A DNA stretch of 64,000 bases from Bagarius yarrelli (GCA_005784505.1 VCAZ01000105.1:88501-152500), one strand, 5' to 3'; positions 47,401-62,882 are shown, numbered from the stretch's first letter. Numbers and translations are program-made. The notes: generated from the sequence alone by a model not told the origin.

Positions 47401-50400
47401 AACTCCACGCCCTCCAAGCCAATTTTTATTGGCTCTTAAACAAAGACACACAAACATATTTACTTAAATAAAATTCATGATCTTATAAAATTGTGATTTA
47501 TGAGCATTCGTAATTTCTATGATTGAATCCGGTAAATCCGACTAATGGATGCTAATGGAATTGTTCTAATCCTAAAACCAAGGAAATCAGACCAGACCAG
47601 TGACAGTCCACTCCCTCTAACCCCCCCCCACAGATCAGTTCAGACGGTTGGGCGACACAGGAGCCATTGGTGGTAAAGACAAACCGGTTCATTGTGCTGT
47701 CTCGCTCCCCTTCACAGATCGTTAACCTGACCACGGGAACGTCGCTCCAGTGGGCAATGATGAATGTACAATAAATAACTGACGGAGCGGAGCGTCCCTG
47801 TGGCACTGGACAGGCTTAAAGTGGTTCTGTAGATTTAGTTGGACACGTTTTAACACACCACAGGAAGTTAAAAGTTTTTTTTTTCTTTTACTTCTCAGTG
47901 TGGAACCACGGAGACCGGCTGCGGCAGAGCTAAAAAAAAAAAAGGGGAAAAAAATGACGCTAATTAAAAGAGAAGCTAAGTGAAGCTAAAAGTTTAATAA
48001 AAGGAGACACTACCTGGACTCAGTTTAGACAAAAGGTTCCGCCCCCATTTCTGAATTGTCCCTCTGAACAATACCAGAGACATACATGTATTTTGAAAAC
48101 GTAATGTTAAATCTATGTTTTACTTATATATCATATCTGTATTTAATAATACCGGTTGCCATTTAAACTAAAATTCCCCTCAGGTATCAAGTTAGATTAA
48201 TTCTTCCATTGGTTTTCCACCAACAGAACTTTACATTCAACATAACGTTCCAACCATCAGGTGATACCACACGCCAACCAGCGAGAAAATTCAAGGAGAC
48301 ATCAAAAAAAACGAGGACGAGTGATTATTTATTGTTTAATGGACAGAAATACAGCGGTGACTTGACTTTAATTGTTTAATTGGTTCTGTGACAGAACTGA
48401 AATTACTCGTATGTCAAATCAATTTTACAATTGAAATGAATTGAAATGCCATTAATTTGTTTCAGGTCCCCAAAAAAACCCACCACAATTTTTTTTTTTT
48501 TCATGTTTTTAAATAAGAAAAATAAACTTATAAATAATGAATATTATATAAAAACACTCCAATAGGATATACTGGAATAAACAGGTTTGATTAAGTATAA
48601 TGTGCAGCGTTTACCTTGGAGATCAGACGACTCCACTTGCTAACGCGCATGTCTGACTAGCTATCGAGTGACACACGGGATGCTGGACGGATGTGACGCA
48701 TTTCACTGTGAGGTTCGCTACGCTAACTAGCGTTTGGGTGTCTGAAGCTGCCTCGTAACCCGAATTTTAGCTCGTAAAAAAATAGTCTTAGAGACGACTC
48801 GTATCTCGAAAAACTCGTTAGTCGGGACACTCGTAAGTCAAAGTACCCACTGTACATTATTAAAAAAAAAAAAAGTGAACCCACAATTCCACGTCTCCTG
48901 GTCGTGCCACATGCTGGTCTGTTTCTGAGTCATGACATCATGCGAAGACAAAAATAGACCGGAGTGTGTGCTCATTTCAGGAAGCCGCAGAACTTCAGTC
49001 TGGTGTTTATACGGAAAGTCTGAGAGTCGATGAACAGACACCATCCTTCCTTCAGTTAATGTAAGGAAGATTGTAGTTCAGTGGTTAATGTGATACACTG
49101 CTACCTAGAAGTCTGTGGGTTTGATTCCCAGAACCACCGAGTAATAATGCTGGGCCCCTGAGCAAGGCCCTTAACCCCAGATTGCTCAGTTGTATAAATG
49201 AAATAAATGTAGGTCACTCTGGATACTGGCGTCTACCAAATGGTGTAAATTTAATGCCTTAAACCTGAACCTGGTAGCTTTACGGTTAGTGTGGAGACGA
49301 AATCCAGCAATTATTACTTGTTTATTGGACATAGGACCGGTCCACCAGAGTATAATATTAGTATTTTTACATGCTGTTCTATTGTTTTTTTTTTTAACCT
49401 TAGTTAACATCATAGAACGCCGCAGTCGTATGTACAGCAAACAAAACAACGTCTGCCTTTATGATGTCCCCACATGGGACCAGCTGGACACCTCGAATCT
49501 ACAGAACATGTGAAAGGACACTCGAGGGTTTTTTAGCGTTTTTGTTGTAAAGACATTTTTACACAATTTTTGTTGACTCAAAATCTCGAGAGCCGTACAT
49601 TTAGCTTATCTTACACAACTTATCATTTAAGGGTCCAAGGCTTTACCCAAGGACCCAACAGTGAATCTGGGAATCGAACTCATAACCCTCTGAGCCACCA
49701 CTTTCTCTAAAGCTGTGTGGAAATGCTGAACTCTTTGATCCATGCCTGTCCCAGCATGAAGACATGCTGTGTTCTGGATGTTTTGGAGTAGAAGAGCTCT
49801 TATGTCCTCATGTCCTGATTCTGACTCAATCGCTTTAAACTGAACACCTTTTTGGGATGAACTGGAACCCAGACTGAACCCCAGACCTTCAACCTTAACA
49901 TTACTGTCTGATCTCACTAATACTATTAGAACTAAATAATCGAGTCCACACAGTCACATGACCCAGTGGATCAAGTGGAAAACCTGTACAGAAGTCTGGA
50001 GTTTATAAGAGGAAAAAGTGAGACTAACATCTGGAATAAATTGATCAAACCCCCCCACCCCCCCCCACCCCATATTGATCTGGTGGCCAGATGTTTTAAT
50101 ACTTTTGTTCATACAATCTACGGTATGTTTATTCCAGAATTCACAAAAAGACTTTCAGAAGCTAAGTTGACTATGACATCATCACGACCCTGGAGTAAAG
50201 GTGCACTGATAAAATGCCTAAAAGCCCTTAGAAGCTTTGAAGGAACATAATGTTGTGGTTGAAAGGACGCCAGGTCATCTCTAATAGACGCAGATGGACC
50301 CGGTGTGAGCTGAGCTCATTGAACCAACAATCTTCCAGTTAGCAGGACATTTACCAGATATTTAAATTGTGACACAAACCTAAACACTAAGATATACATT

Positions 50401-51129
50401 GTCTTATTTTTCAGCTGACCAATTAAGGGGTTAGGGGCCTTGCCCAGGGGCCTCAGCTTGGTGGTGCTGAGAATTGAACCCATGATCTTCTCATCAATAA
50501 TCCAACCTCTGAACCACCTTCCAAAACTATCCGTCCATTGGACTTTGGTCCAAAACTCAAGTATTACCACAAAGAGCTAATCAGTATTTCAGACATGTTA
50601 TGTGTTTAGATTTTAGTACGTTTTATATCCGCCATGTTGTTATCACTACTTTTAATCATCTGTAACGTGGCACGGCGTCGCTTTCCGCCAGCTGGGAATA
50701 CGAGAGGTCGTCTCTCCCGAGGGATCACCGGATCATAACGCGTCCACTGTGTTTGTACTTCAGAATCCGGGAGGAAGTCGCAGATCATCCGGAAACTTTA
50801 CACACTGATTTACACATACTAATGTGTGTGTGTGTGTGTGTGTGTGTGTGAGATTCGGACATACTAGACTTATGTGTCTCTGGGAAATGTTTAAAGAACA
50901 GCAATTTTATTAATATGATCCTATTAGTAGTTTTTAATGGCTTATTAACTTTATTGCTATTAATAAACGTATTATTATTAGTATTATTATTACTATTATT
51001 AGTATTAAGAGAGTAACAATGTACTTGTTCCTAAACTGGAGGAACAACTGAGTAGAACATCCGGAGTTAATAACCTGAGAAAGAATTTGAAAGAACAAAG
51101 CTAATGCTTACTCATCAAACACCACACCC

Positions 51130-51193
<64 letters not shown>

Positions 51194-54100
51194 TTGTCTA
51201 AAACAAAAAAAAGAAGCTAAGTCTGTGACCTAATCCCAAACTTACTTCCTCAAAGCACACACACACACACACCACAATTTGTCTAAACAAAAAAAAGAAG
51301 CTAAGTCTGTGACCTAATCCCAAACTTACTTCCTCAAAGCACACCACACAACACACCACACACACACACACACACACACACTTGCTCACTCTCACTCACT
51401 CAGCATATGAACGTTGTTTTACAGTTATAACGCTGACGCTCAAACAACCGATTTATTATCCGGTTCACTCTGAGGCAAACAACACAGCCATGGAGTGTAC
51501 GATGATATCAGGGTAAACTCTGTAGGGTAGAGTATACTGTGTGTGTGCGTGTGTGTGTGTGTGCGTGTGTGTGTGTGTGTGCGTGTTTGATAAGACACCT
51601 GCAGGTGTCGATTTGGATTAAAGACCGGAGTGTGTTGGTGCTGTTAAGATGAGTGTGTGTTACGTAGTTTAAAGGTGTGCAGGGCTGATAATGGGTGTGT
51701 TTACAAAGAGGACGTTCAGGTGTACACAGATATATATATAAATAATATGTGTGTGTGTGTGTGTTGGGTTGTGTGTTTACCTGACAGAATGTTGTGGACA
51801 GGTGTAGCGATGTTGATGTCCTGTAGATGCTCCAGTGTCTCGATGTGAAACAGGCGGAGTGTAGAACCTGAGCTGAAGGCGATCCAGATGCCGACTCCGG
51901 CCACCACCATTTGGGACACGACCATCCCCTCCTCCTGATGCGCCTCTAACTGGTGCTAAATGACACACAGGACAAACACGCACAAGTTGTAATTGTATTT
52001 CACAGCTATAAAAAAGGCCACGCCTTCTTCCCTATGACTGTGACACAGAGGCCACGCCTTCTTCCCTATGACTGAGACACAGAGGCCACGCCTTCTTCCC
52101 TATGACTGAGACACAGAGGCCACGCCTTCTTCCCTATGACTGAGACACAGAGGCCACGCCTTCTTACCTATGACTGAGACACAGAGGCCACGCCTTCTTA
52201 CCTATGACTGAGATACAGAGGCCACGCCTTCTTCCCTATGACCTGAGACACAGAGGCCACATTCTTACCCATGCCCTTCTTCCCCTATGACTGGACACAG
52301 AGGCCACGCCTTCTTCCCTATGACTGAGACACAGAGGCCACGCCTTCCTCCCTATGACTGAGACACAGAGGCCACGCCTTCTCCCCTATGACTGAGACAC
52401 AGAGGCCACGCCTTCTTCCCTATGACTGAGACACAGAGGCCACGCCTTCTTACCTATGACTGAGACACAGGGGCCACGCCACAGGGGCCACGCCTTCTCC
52501 CTATGACACAGGGGCCACGCCTTCTTCCCTATGACTGAGACACAGGGGGCCACGCCTTCTTCCCTATGACTGAGACACAGGGGCCACGCCCTTCTTCCCT
52601 ATGACTGAGACACAGAGGACCCACGCCTCTTCTTCCCTATGACTGAGACACAGAGGCCACGCCTTCTTCTCTATGACTGAGACACAAGAGGCCACGCCTT
52701 CTTCCCTATGACTGAGACACAGAGGCCACGCCTTCTTCCCTATGACTGAGACACAGAGGCCACGCCTTCTTCCCTATGACTGAGACACAGAGGCCACGCC
52801 TTCCTTCCCTATGACTGAGACACAGAGGCCACGCCTTCTTCCCTATGACCTATGACTGACACTGAGACACACAGACTGGCAGAGGCCACGCCTTCTTCCC
52901 TATGACTGAGACACAGAGGCCACGCCTTCTTCCCTATGACGAGAGACCAAGCCCTTCTACCTATGACTGAGACACAGAGGCCACGCCTTGCTTAGATTGA
53001 GACAGAGGCCACGCCTTCTTCCCTATGACTGAGACACAGAGGCCACGCCTTCTTCCCTATGACTGAGACACAGAGGCCACGCCTTTCTTACCTTCCTTCT
53101 TACCTATGACTGAGACACAGAGAAGCACTGCCAACAGAGGCCCTTCTTCCCTATGACTGAGACACAGAGACCAAGCCTTCTTACCTATGATTGAGACACA
53201 GAGGCCACGCCTTCTTCCCTATGACTGAGACACAGAGGCCACGCCTTCTTCCCTATGACTGAGACACAGAGGCCACGCCTTCTTCTGAGACAGAGACCAC
53301 GCCTTTTTCTGACACAGAGATTACGCCTCCTTCTGAGACACAGAGACCACATCTTCTTCTCTGTGAGACACACAGAGGCCATGTCTTCTTCTTTATGACA
53401 GACACAAAGGCCACGCCTTCTTCTCTATAAGAGACACAGAGGCCACGCCTTCTTCTCTATAACAGACACAAGGGGCCACGCCTTTTTCTCTATGACAGAC
53501 ACAGAGGCCACGCCTTTTTCTTTATGACAGACACGAAGGCCACGTCTTCTCTATGACACAGAGGCCATGCCGCCTTCTCATTCTAGCTTCAGAGTTTCAT
53601 TAGAAAGACACGGAGGTTAAGAAACACTTCTGGGAAATCCGAACCTTTCTGTAAAAACAACATTAAAACGTGCGTGTCCCATCTCGTTAGCAACCCAATG
53701 AAATCATACACACACACACACACACACACACAGCTGTGGATCAGAGGAAGCATTTCAGGAACCAGATCCTCAACTGTCACACAGGAGGAGAACACTCACG
53801 GTTCGATAGTTAGACTGATTTGAAGCCTCATTCGTTTCCGAGCTCTCAGACGATCAGACGGACGGAATGTCAGCTGGCGGTTAAAAGCGTAACGTCTTTA
53901 ACGAATCCATTTCTTACAGTCGGAGACTGAATCATCAGCACAGACACACAAACACAGAGCTGCCGTCCTACATCTTTACTCTAACATTCAGCATTATTAA
54001 ACCGTCCCGGGTTTAAGTCCGGCTCGGGGCTTCTCCAGTCCCCCCCCAACTCCAACCTACCTTACAACACCTAACTGTACTATACTCCACTGTACAATAC

Positions 54101-57100
54101 CTTAATCTACTCCACAATAACCCACTGTACTCTACTTTACTATAGTATACTTCACTGTACAACACTACAATACTGTTATTTTCTTATAATATACCCTCAA
54201 ACACTACCCTTAAAACACCCTACTTTAATTTACTCTATTGTATACTCTACTTTACAACATTACAGTACTGTTATTTTTTTATAATATACTCTTAAACACT
54301 ACCTTAAAATACCCTACTGTACTTTTTACTCTACTCTACAATAGTATACTTCACTGTACAACACTACAATACTGTTATTTTCTTATAATATACTCTTAAA
54401 TTGTACCTTAGAATACCAGTGTACTTTACTCTACTGGACTATAGTATACTGTACCGTACAATACCTTAGTCTACTCCACAAACCTTTACTCTACTGTACT
54501 ATAGTATACTCCACTGTACAACACTATGGTACAGTTATTCTCTTATAATATACCCTCAAAAACTACCTTACAATACTCTACTGTACTTTACACTACTGTA
54601 CTATAGTATACACCACTGTACATTAGTCTACTCCACTGCACTTTACTGTACTATAGTATACTCCACTGTACAACACTACAATACTGTTATTCTCTTACAA
54701 TATACTCTCAAACACTACCTTACAATACCCTACTGTAATCTACTGTACTTTAGTATACTCCACTGTACAATACCTTAGTTTACTCCACAATACCCTAATG
54801 TACTATACTCTACCATAATATACTCTATGTCTAATAATTGTACTTGTGATGCTCTACTGTAGTGTATTCTACTCTATTGTACTGTCCAAAACTCTACTTT
54901 ACTCTTGTGTACAACACTACTGCACATTGCCATACTATACACAATCTATCATGCATTGTACTCTATATTCATTTGTACAATACTTTACAATATGTATATA
55001 TTATGCTGTACTATGCAATTATTTGCTACACTGTTCTTTACTATTAATGCATTTTATTGTACAACACTGCTGTTCAGTACCACAATACTCTACTGTACCA
55101 AGGTCTACTGTACTCAACCACTCCTGCTACTCTAGTATAGTATATTGCTAGTATAGGTCTGAGAATGATCTGGAAATGTGTACAATTTCACATGATCACT
55201 GATTTGGATTTAATTCTTTTTAAATTTGTGACGAAAAAAAGGTCCTTTACCTCTAGGGTGTGAGTTCGAGCATCGATGATGAAGACTTGTCCACCTGATG
55301 AGGCCCACACACACTCCCCGACGGCCAGCAGAGACTTCACCGGCAGCACAGCAAGCTTCAGTAACCGCACGCCAGAGGAATCCCATGATCCGTCTGCAGG
55401 AGGTAAAAACTTATGATCAATCAGCTTTGGCTACATGGACAAAAAACCCCGCCCACTTATCCTTTATTTACATCTCATATACATACATCCCCTTGCAATC
55501 CCAGTTTTTCTTTCACTGATTTACATCTCATTTGCATAAACCACACTCTTTTTGCAAATACAATCAGGCGATTAGAAGGACACAGTTTTCCAAGATCTCA
55601 TGAAGGAAGTGAAGCAACAGAAAATCATAACTTATCCAAAATGTTTGAATTGTAGTTATTTATTTTAGCATTTAAACAGTTTTATTACGACCCATTCGCA
55701 AAACAAGACTTAGTACTTGGTAATAAAACCCTTGTTATCATTTACAGAGGTCAGACGTTTCTTGTAGTTGGCTACCAGGTTTACACACGTCTCAGGAAGG
55801 ATTTTATTCCACTCCTCTTTGCAGATGCTCTCCAAGTCATTAAGGTTTCCAGTCTGATGTTTGGCAACTTGAAGGTCTGGACACTGGCTAGGACACTCCA
55901 GGACCTTTATGTGCTTCTTGAGTTACTCCTTTGTTGCCTTGGTCGTGTGTTTTGGGTCATTGTCATGCTGGAATACCCATCCTTAAACCATTTTCATTGC
56001 TCGGACTAAGGGAAGGAGGTTCGCACCCAATATTTGAAGGTACACAACATGTCCATTGTCTTTTTGATGCGGTGAAGTTGTTCTGTCCCCATAGCAGCAA
56101 ATCACCCCAAAGCACCATGTTTCCACCTCCTTCTTTAATACGGCGATTTGAGTTAATGTTAAAGAACTCAAGTTTGGTCCTATTTGACCACAACACTTTC
56201 ATACAGTTCTTCTCTGAAGCATTCAGCTTTATTAACAAACATCAGACGGGTCTGCACATGGGATTTCTTGAGCAGGGGGATCTTGTGGGTGCTGCGGGAT
56301 TTCATGGCATAGTGTGGTACCAATTGTTTCCTTGGTGACTATAATCCCAGTTTCCTGGAGATCATTCTCAGGATCTTGAGATGATCACTGATCACTGAAA
56401 CTCAATGGGGTGAGATCTTCCATGGAGTCCCAGACTGAAGCAAAGTTATTGTGTTTCTAAGGAACGTTACTGTGATTCATTTGTGAATAATCGCATCAAA
56501 TGTTGCACCTTTTCATCAAGTAGCCTGGCGATGGTCTTGTAACCCATTCCAGCCTTGTGCAGATCCACAATCTTGTTCCTGACTTTTTAGACCGCATTTG
56601 GAGAGTTTGGAATCTTACTGATTGATTGATTGTTTTTGTGGACAGGTGTCTTTTATACAGGTACCAATCTGAGATTAGGAAAACCTTCTTTAAGCTTTTA
56701 TTCTCGAATAAACTAAACTCATTTTATTGATAGGTATAAAACAGTAAAACTTTTGTGTCTTAATATTAATGTGAATAAAAATCCTTCACATCTAATTATG
56801 ATGTTGATTCTTTAGTGAAAAAATTGGTGTCTTTTGGCCCTTTTGGTTTTCCATAAAACAAATCTTATATTTCAAATCAGACCACATGTTTGGTGGTATA
56901 TAAGACTCCCAACTGTGTGTGTGTTAATCTTATAGGACCACATGGTCAGCTGTGAGAAAGTTCTTTATTATGATGACTGATTAATTTACCTTAAACACAC
57001 ACACACACACACACACCGAACATAAGCAAAAAATAATGAATAGGGAATGGGAATGATTTACATAATGAAATGATTGAAATTAAATGGCAAAATCAATGTT

Positions 57101-57863
57101 CATATGTGTGTGTGTGTGTATAATGCAGTATAATGTAGGAATGAATAAATAATTGACAAACAACTTCATTCCATTTACAATGAATACACACACTGTGTAC
57201 TCTGTGTGAGTGTGTGTGTGTGTGTATGCGTGTGTATTAAAAGGCACACAGATAAATAAATCATTCATGACTAACTCCTAGACTAATGGTAGAGTGTGTG
57301 GGAGTGTTTTGTGTTTAAGCCTGCTCTCTCACACACACATGGCACTGTCCTGAATACGGTGTGTGTGTGTCCTTGTTTCTTTTTAGCCTCGGGTGGCTTC
57401 TAACTGATCTACATTCAGTTCGTGCAACTCTAAGTGTACTGCTTACATAACACAACTACCCACCTACACACACACACACACACACCTCAGTTATTTATAC
57501 AGACTTACACAACGTTATTCCTTAAATTACAGAATACTTTCATCTCAATCATCATTGTAATGTGTGTGTGTATATACATTTTTATGGAAACTTAATTTTC
57601 TCGGAATGTCAGGAATAGATGATATTGTATAAGGCAGAATAATTTAAATCATTTGTTCAAACATGTTTGATGATATAATAAAAATGATCTGAATCCAATA
57701 ACCAACAAAAAACACTAAAACAACCTTTTCCTTTGCAATAATGTTTTTTTTTGACCCTTTTTGTTTCCCATAAAACAAGTAAAATTTATTAAATAAATAT
57801 ATTTGTACATTTTTTAAGGACCCCCTAAACTCCCCCTCCCCCCCACACACACTTGCTCCTCCA

Positions 57864-57902
<39 letters not shown>

Positions 57903-57946
57903 TTTTACCCAACCCCCACCCACCCACACACAGAACTACACAGTCT

Positions 57947-57999
<53 letters not shown>

Positions 58000-60900
58000 C
58001 CCTATGGGTCATTAAATGAAACTGGTCCAATATTAATAAAAAGATCAATTAATTATTATTAGAAAGAATGAAAATGGCTTTTATTCTGATAAAGCTGAGG
58101 GCTTTTAGACAAAAATCACATGAACGTGAAAATATGAATAACCCTAATTTAAACTAATGATTGTGTCCCCAACACGGGGGACCAACATGTCAAAACATGA
58201 AGTAGAAAATGGACAGAAATCAGGAAAGTGATAATCCTGAGACGAAACCATACAAATTAATCAACAGAACACAGAAATATTCATAATGTTAAACTTATTT
58301 TATTTTAGCAGTTTTAAAGTTAAACAGGCACCAATTTTGTGCATTTAAACCCCCCCACCCACACACTCCCATATGGATACACTTGCCCCCCTATACGCAG
58401 ATGCTCACATACTCACACTCTCTCTCACTCACACACACACTTTTTTTCACTCATAATTTTACACAAGCATACACGTCACTCCCCACTCTCACACACTCAC
58501 ACACTCACTTACTCATGTGCTCGCCTGAACACACACATGATCTGCTTTATTCAGTCAGAGTGAATTGTTCCAGGCTTTACAAGTCAGAGGTTACATCATA
58601 AGCTGTTACATCATCACCATCCTCATTATCACCATCCTCATCATCACCATTACCGTCATCATCACCATCACCATTATCGTCATCATCACCATCCTCATCA
58701 TCATTATCCTCACCATCACCATAATTATCATCACTATCATCATCATCATTATTTTCACCATCATCATTATCCTTACCAACAACATCTTCACCAACATCTT
58801 TAGCATCATCATCATCTTCACCATCATCTTTACCAACATTATCATCATCATCATCTTCACCCTCACCATCACCACCACCATCTTTCTCATCATCATCTTT
58901 ACCAACATCATCACCATCACTATCATCGCCACCATCATCTTCCTTATTATCATCTTTACCAACATCATCTATATTATCGCCATCATCTTCACCACCACCA
59001 TCTTCACCATCACCATCACCATCTTCACCTTCTCCCCTCTGAGGTGTTTCCTGACAGCGTCTCAGCTCTTCACACAGTAGAATGTGTTTTATAACAGATT
59101 ACGTTTGCTGTGCTGACTTCCAAGATCAGGAAGGAATCTCACACTTCACTTCACACTTTCAAAATCCCCACAACACACACACACACACACACACACACCT
59201 CACTTCTCCACTGTGTGAAAATATGTGACCAATAACACATGAATTTCTATGTTTACTAGCATGCTAACAAAGCTGCACACGTTGACGCTGAAGACGTTGA
59301 GATGTTTTCTTTAGGAGAGACGAGGTTGGACAGGATTAGGAACGAGTTTATCAGAGGGGGACGGCTCATGTTAGATGTTTTTGGAAGAAAGTCAGTGAAG
59401 CCAGATTGAGGTGGTTTGGACATGTACAGAGGAGGGACAGTGAATATATCGGTAGGAGGATGTTAGAAATGAAGCTACCAGGCAGAAGGTAAAGAGGAAG
59501 ACCAGAGAGGAGGTATATAGATGGATGCGATAAACGAGGACATGAAGTTAGTGGGTGTGAGTAAAGAGGATGTAGAGAATAGGGTTAGGGGGAGACAGAT
59601 GACTGCACTTCTGAACTAAACCCAGATTTCAGTTATTATTAGCACGCTAAGAACCCTGTCTGATCATTAGCAAGTATTTTCCCAGAAATAAAATGCCCTA
59701 TAACTGTCCCATAAAGCTGTATAAGCCCCCCCCCCAAAAAAAATCCAGAGAAATGGAATGTTCCGGTTTGTTAGAGTTTTATTGGCGCTAGCAAAACTTC
59801 TTAACCAACATGTTCAGGTTATCCTAGCAGGATAGCTAACCACCGTTTGCACTACCAAATGATTCCAATGCCCTATAACTGAACTATAACGCTGTAAAAT
59901 CCCTCATCATACAGAAAGCTGGAATGTTCTGGTCTGTTCCAGAAAGACAAGGACAACGGAAAGAGTGAGACAATGAGGGGGGGAAACACTTATTCTCTCA
60001 CTGTCGGTCTTTTCCCGATGCTAAAAAAAATGGATCTAACTGATCTCTCTCTTTTTTTTTTTTTTGAATTTTTACCCATCATTCTCCATCTCTCTTTCCC
60101 ATCTGCCTTCCTTTTTCTCCTAACTTTAAAAATATTAAAAATTTAACAATAAATCTGAACTCAAAAGTTGTTTTGTTAGCATGCTAGCTGGATTTAAGTT
60201 ATAGGCTAATGAGCTAGTTCACTCAAACGTGTAACTCGACAAACGCTATAGCATTAGTACAAACATGCTAATAACCCTTCTAAACTGAACCAAGATCAGT
60301 TTTCACTAGCATGCTAGGGTTGTTTTGCTAGCATGCTAGCAAAGCTGCTTAACGTTGCTTTAAGTTTAATGCTATTCTACTAATCTGCCTAACTAAACCT
60401 GTAGTACAGCTTTAGTAGCATGCTAACAACGCTGGCAGGAATTCAATGTTTACTAGCATGCTAACTAAATGATAAAATTCACTAGCGCACTAGTAATGCT
60501 TCTTAACTAAACCCTGTATTTGATGTTTACTAGCATGCTAGCACTTCTTAACTAAACCCAGATTTTATATTTTTTACTAGCATGCTAACTAGCCCGTCTA
60601 ATAAGCGTTTGTTTTATTAGCATGATTTTAAAGTATTTTCCTCAGAACTAAAATGGCCTCTAACTGACCCATTATACTGTGAAATCCCCCCATCATTCAG
60701 AGAAATGGAATGTTCCGGTCTGTTCCAGAGAGAAAAGGATAATGGAAAGAGTGAGACAGAGAGAGAGAGAGCGGGGGGGGGAAACGGAAAACATTCCCTC
60801 ACTGTCTGTCTTTCTCCGACGCTGAAAAACCTGACAAAGCTTTAAAAATTTACAGCGTAGGCGGAATTTTTCCCGAAACAACACGCTATTAAAATAATCA

Positions 60901-62847
60901 GGTCACATGTCATGTCAAAGGTCACGCCTAAAACCTGAGAACTCACCCGGTGCTCTTGAGTAGACGGCGAGCGATCCGCTGACCAGACCGGCGTACAGAA
61001 ATGGGCTCCTGTACGCTAAACACGTGACGGCGGCTTTATCTGGTGTGAAGAAGTGCTGCAGTCGGACCTTCTTGGATCGTTGACTGCTCTTGTAGACGGA
61101 GATGCTGCAAAACGCCACAAAGGAGGACAAACCGAGTCCTCATCACTGCAAGAGTCGCTAAGGTATATGCTAGTATATCCGGCTAATTTTAGAAAACTAT
61201 ATTAGCATCTCAAGGTCATTTGTTTCTACAAAGTTAACATAGCATAACCTTTTTAATAAGCTAATCAAATAAGCTAGTCTAAGCCCCGCCCCGTTAATAA
61301 AGCAGCGAGTGATGTATATAAAAGTTAATTAGGAACTAATTGGCGTACCTGCCCTCCTCCGTCCCTACGCACACGGTGGGTGTGTTGCAGCTCCGGGTCT
61401 CGGGGTTTCCCAATCCACTCTCAAGGGGCTCGACCATGGGTACATAGGTCATACAAAGTATTCGTGACTCCACGTTGAAACACTCTGTAACCTTTGGGCT
61501 GGAGTTCTGCATGGCCACGACGGCGATTTGAGCCATCTGGTTGGTGCAGCTGGCCACCTAAACATAAACCACAAAAATTTCTATAATTAAAATATATCGT
61601 GATTTTTACAAACAGGAAATGCATGCAGTTTTTACTAGGTGTATAAATACTTATATAAGACAAATATAAAAAGATGAAGCATAAAAGCAAAGAAAGATCA
61701 AAGGTAAGATGAAGTGGTCGCCCTACATGACTCCTAGTCGTGCTACATGACCCTAGTCAGCCACATGACGTCTGGTGACACCACATGACTCCTAGTCAGC
61801 CACATGATGTCTGGTGGCACCACATGACTCCTAGTGGGGCCACACGACTCCTAGTGGCGTGACATGATGTCTGTGGAACCACATGACGTCTGGTGGCACC
61901 ACATGACATCTGGTCCCGTCATATGACTTCTGATGGCACTACATCATTCTGGTGGCATTACATGATATTTGGTGGCACCACTTGATTTCTGGTCACACCA
62001 CATGACGTCTGGTGGCACCACATGACATAGGGTCTCATCATATGAGTTCTAATGGCATTACATGATTTTTGGTGGCACCACATGACTTCTGGTGGCACCA
62101 CATGACATAGGGTCTCATCATATGACTTCTAATGGCATTACATGATTTCTGGTGGCACCACATGACGTCTGGTGGCACCATATAATGTCTGGTTGTACCA
62201 AATAACTTTTGGTTGTACCACGTGACTTGAGGTTGCACCATATGCTAACACCTCCTGTTAAATTTAAGCTAAACCTGAATTTTGTAGGCTAGTTATTGTT
62301 AGCTATAAAGCAACACTACACTACACATCACAGTGTGACATTTTCCCACAATTCTATTAAACAAACAGCAACTGTAGTTTACCCAAACACAGCCGTGTCC
62401 CACCACGGGCACGTCCGCCGTGCTCTCGCTAGTAATGTGAGGTTCTGGGTTATGGACTGCACACTCCACCTGACACACACAAAAACACACACACACACAC
62501 ACCCAAAGTGAAACCAACAGCTCATGATAAAATGCCAGTAACACTTAACAAAATGAGAACAACCGTTATTATGATGATTTATTATTATATTCAGACTAAT
62601 CTGATATTACAGTACATGTCCCACAAATAAAAAAAGCCCTAAATATCGAGATAATATCATCAAATGATTAATCGTCCGATCTCTAATTAGGATCCAGAAT
62701 TTAGAGCTGAACTCACTTTAAACTCTTGCAGTCTGGACATGACCACAGGCAGGTGCTTCAGCAGCAGAGGATGTTTCTGCTTCTTTATTTGATTCCCGTC
62801 ATCATCGGCGATGAACCAGCCCTGAACATTATTCTCCTCTGTCACAC

Positions 62848-62882
<35 letters not shown>

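Noticed and set aside
58565..59080. 171-residue Ile/Thr-rich and 120-residue Met/Val-rich frames
   Set aside because: Both come from the period-three CAT/CAC array and have no conserved sequence.
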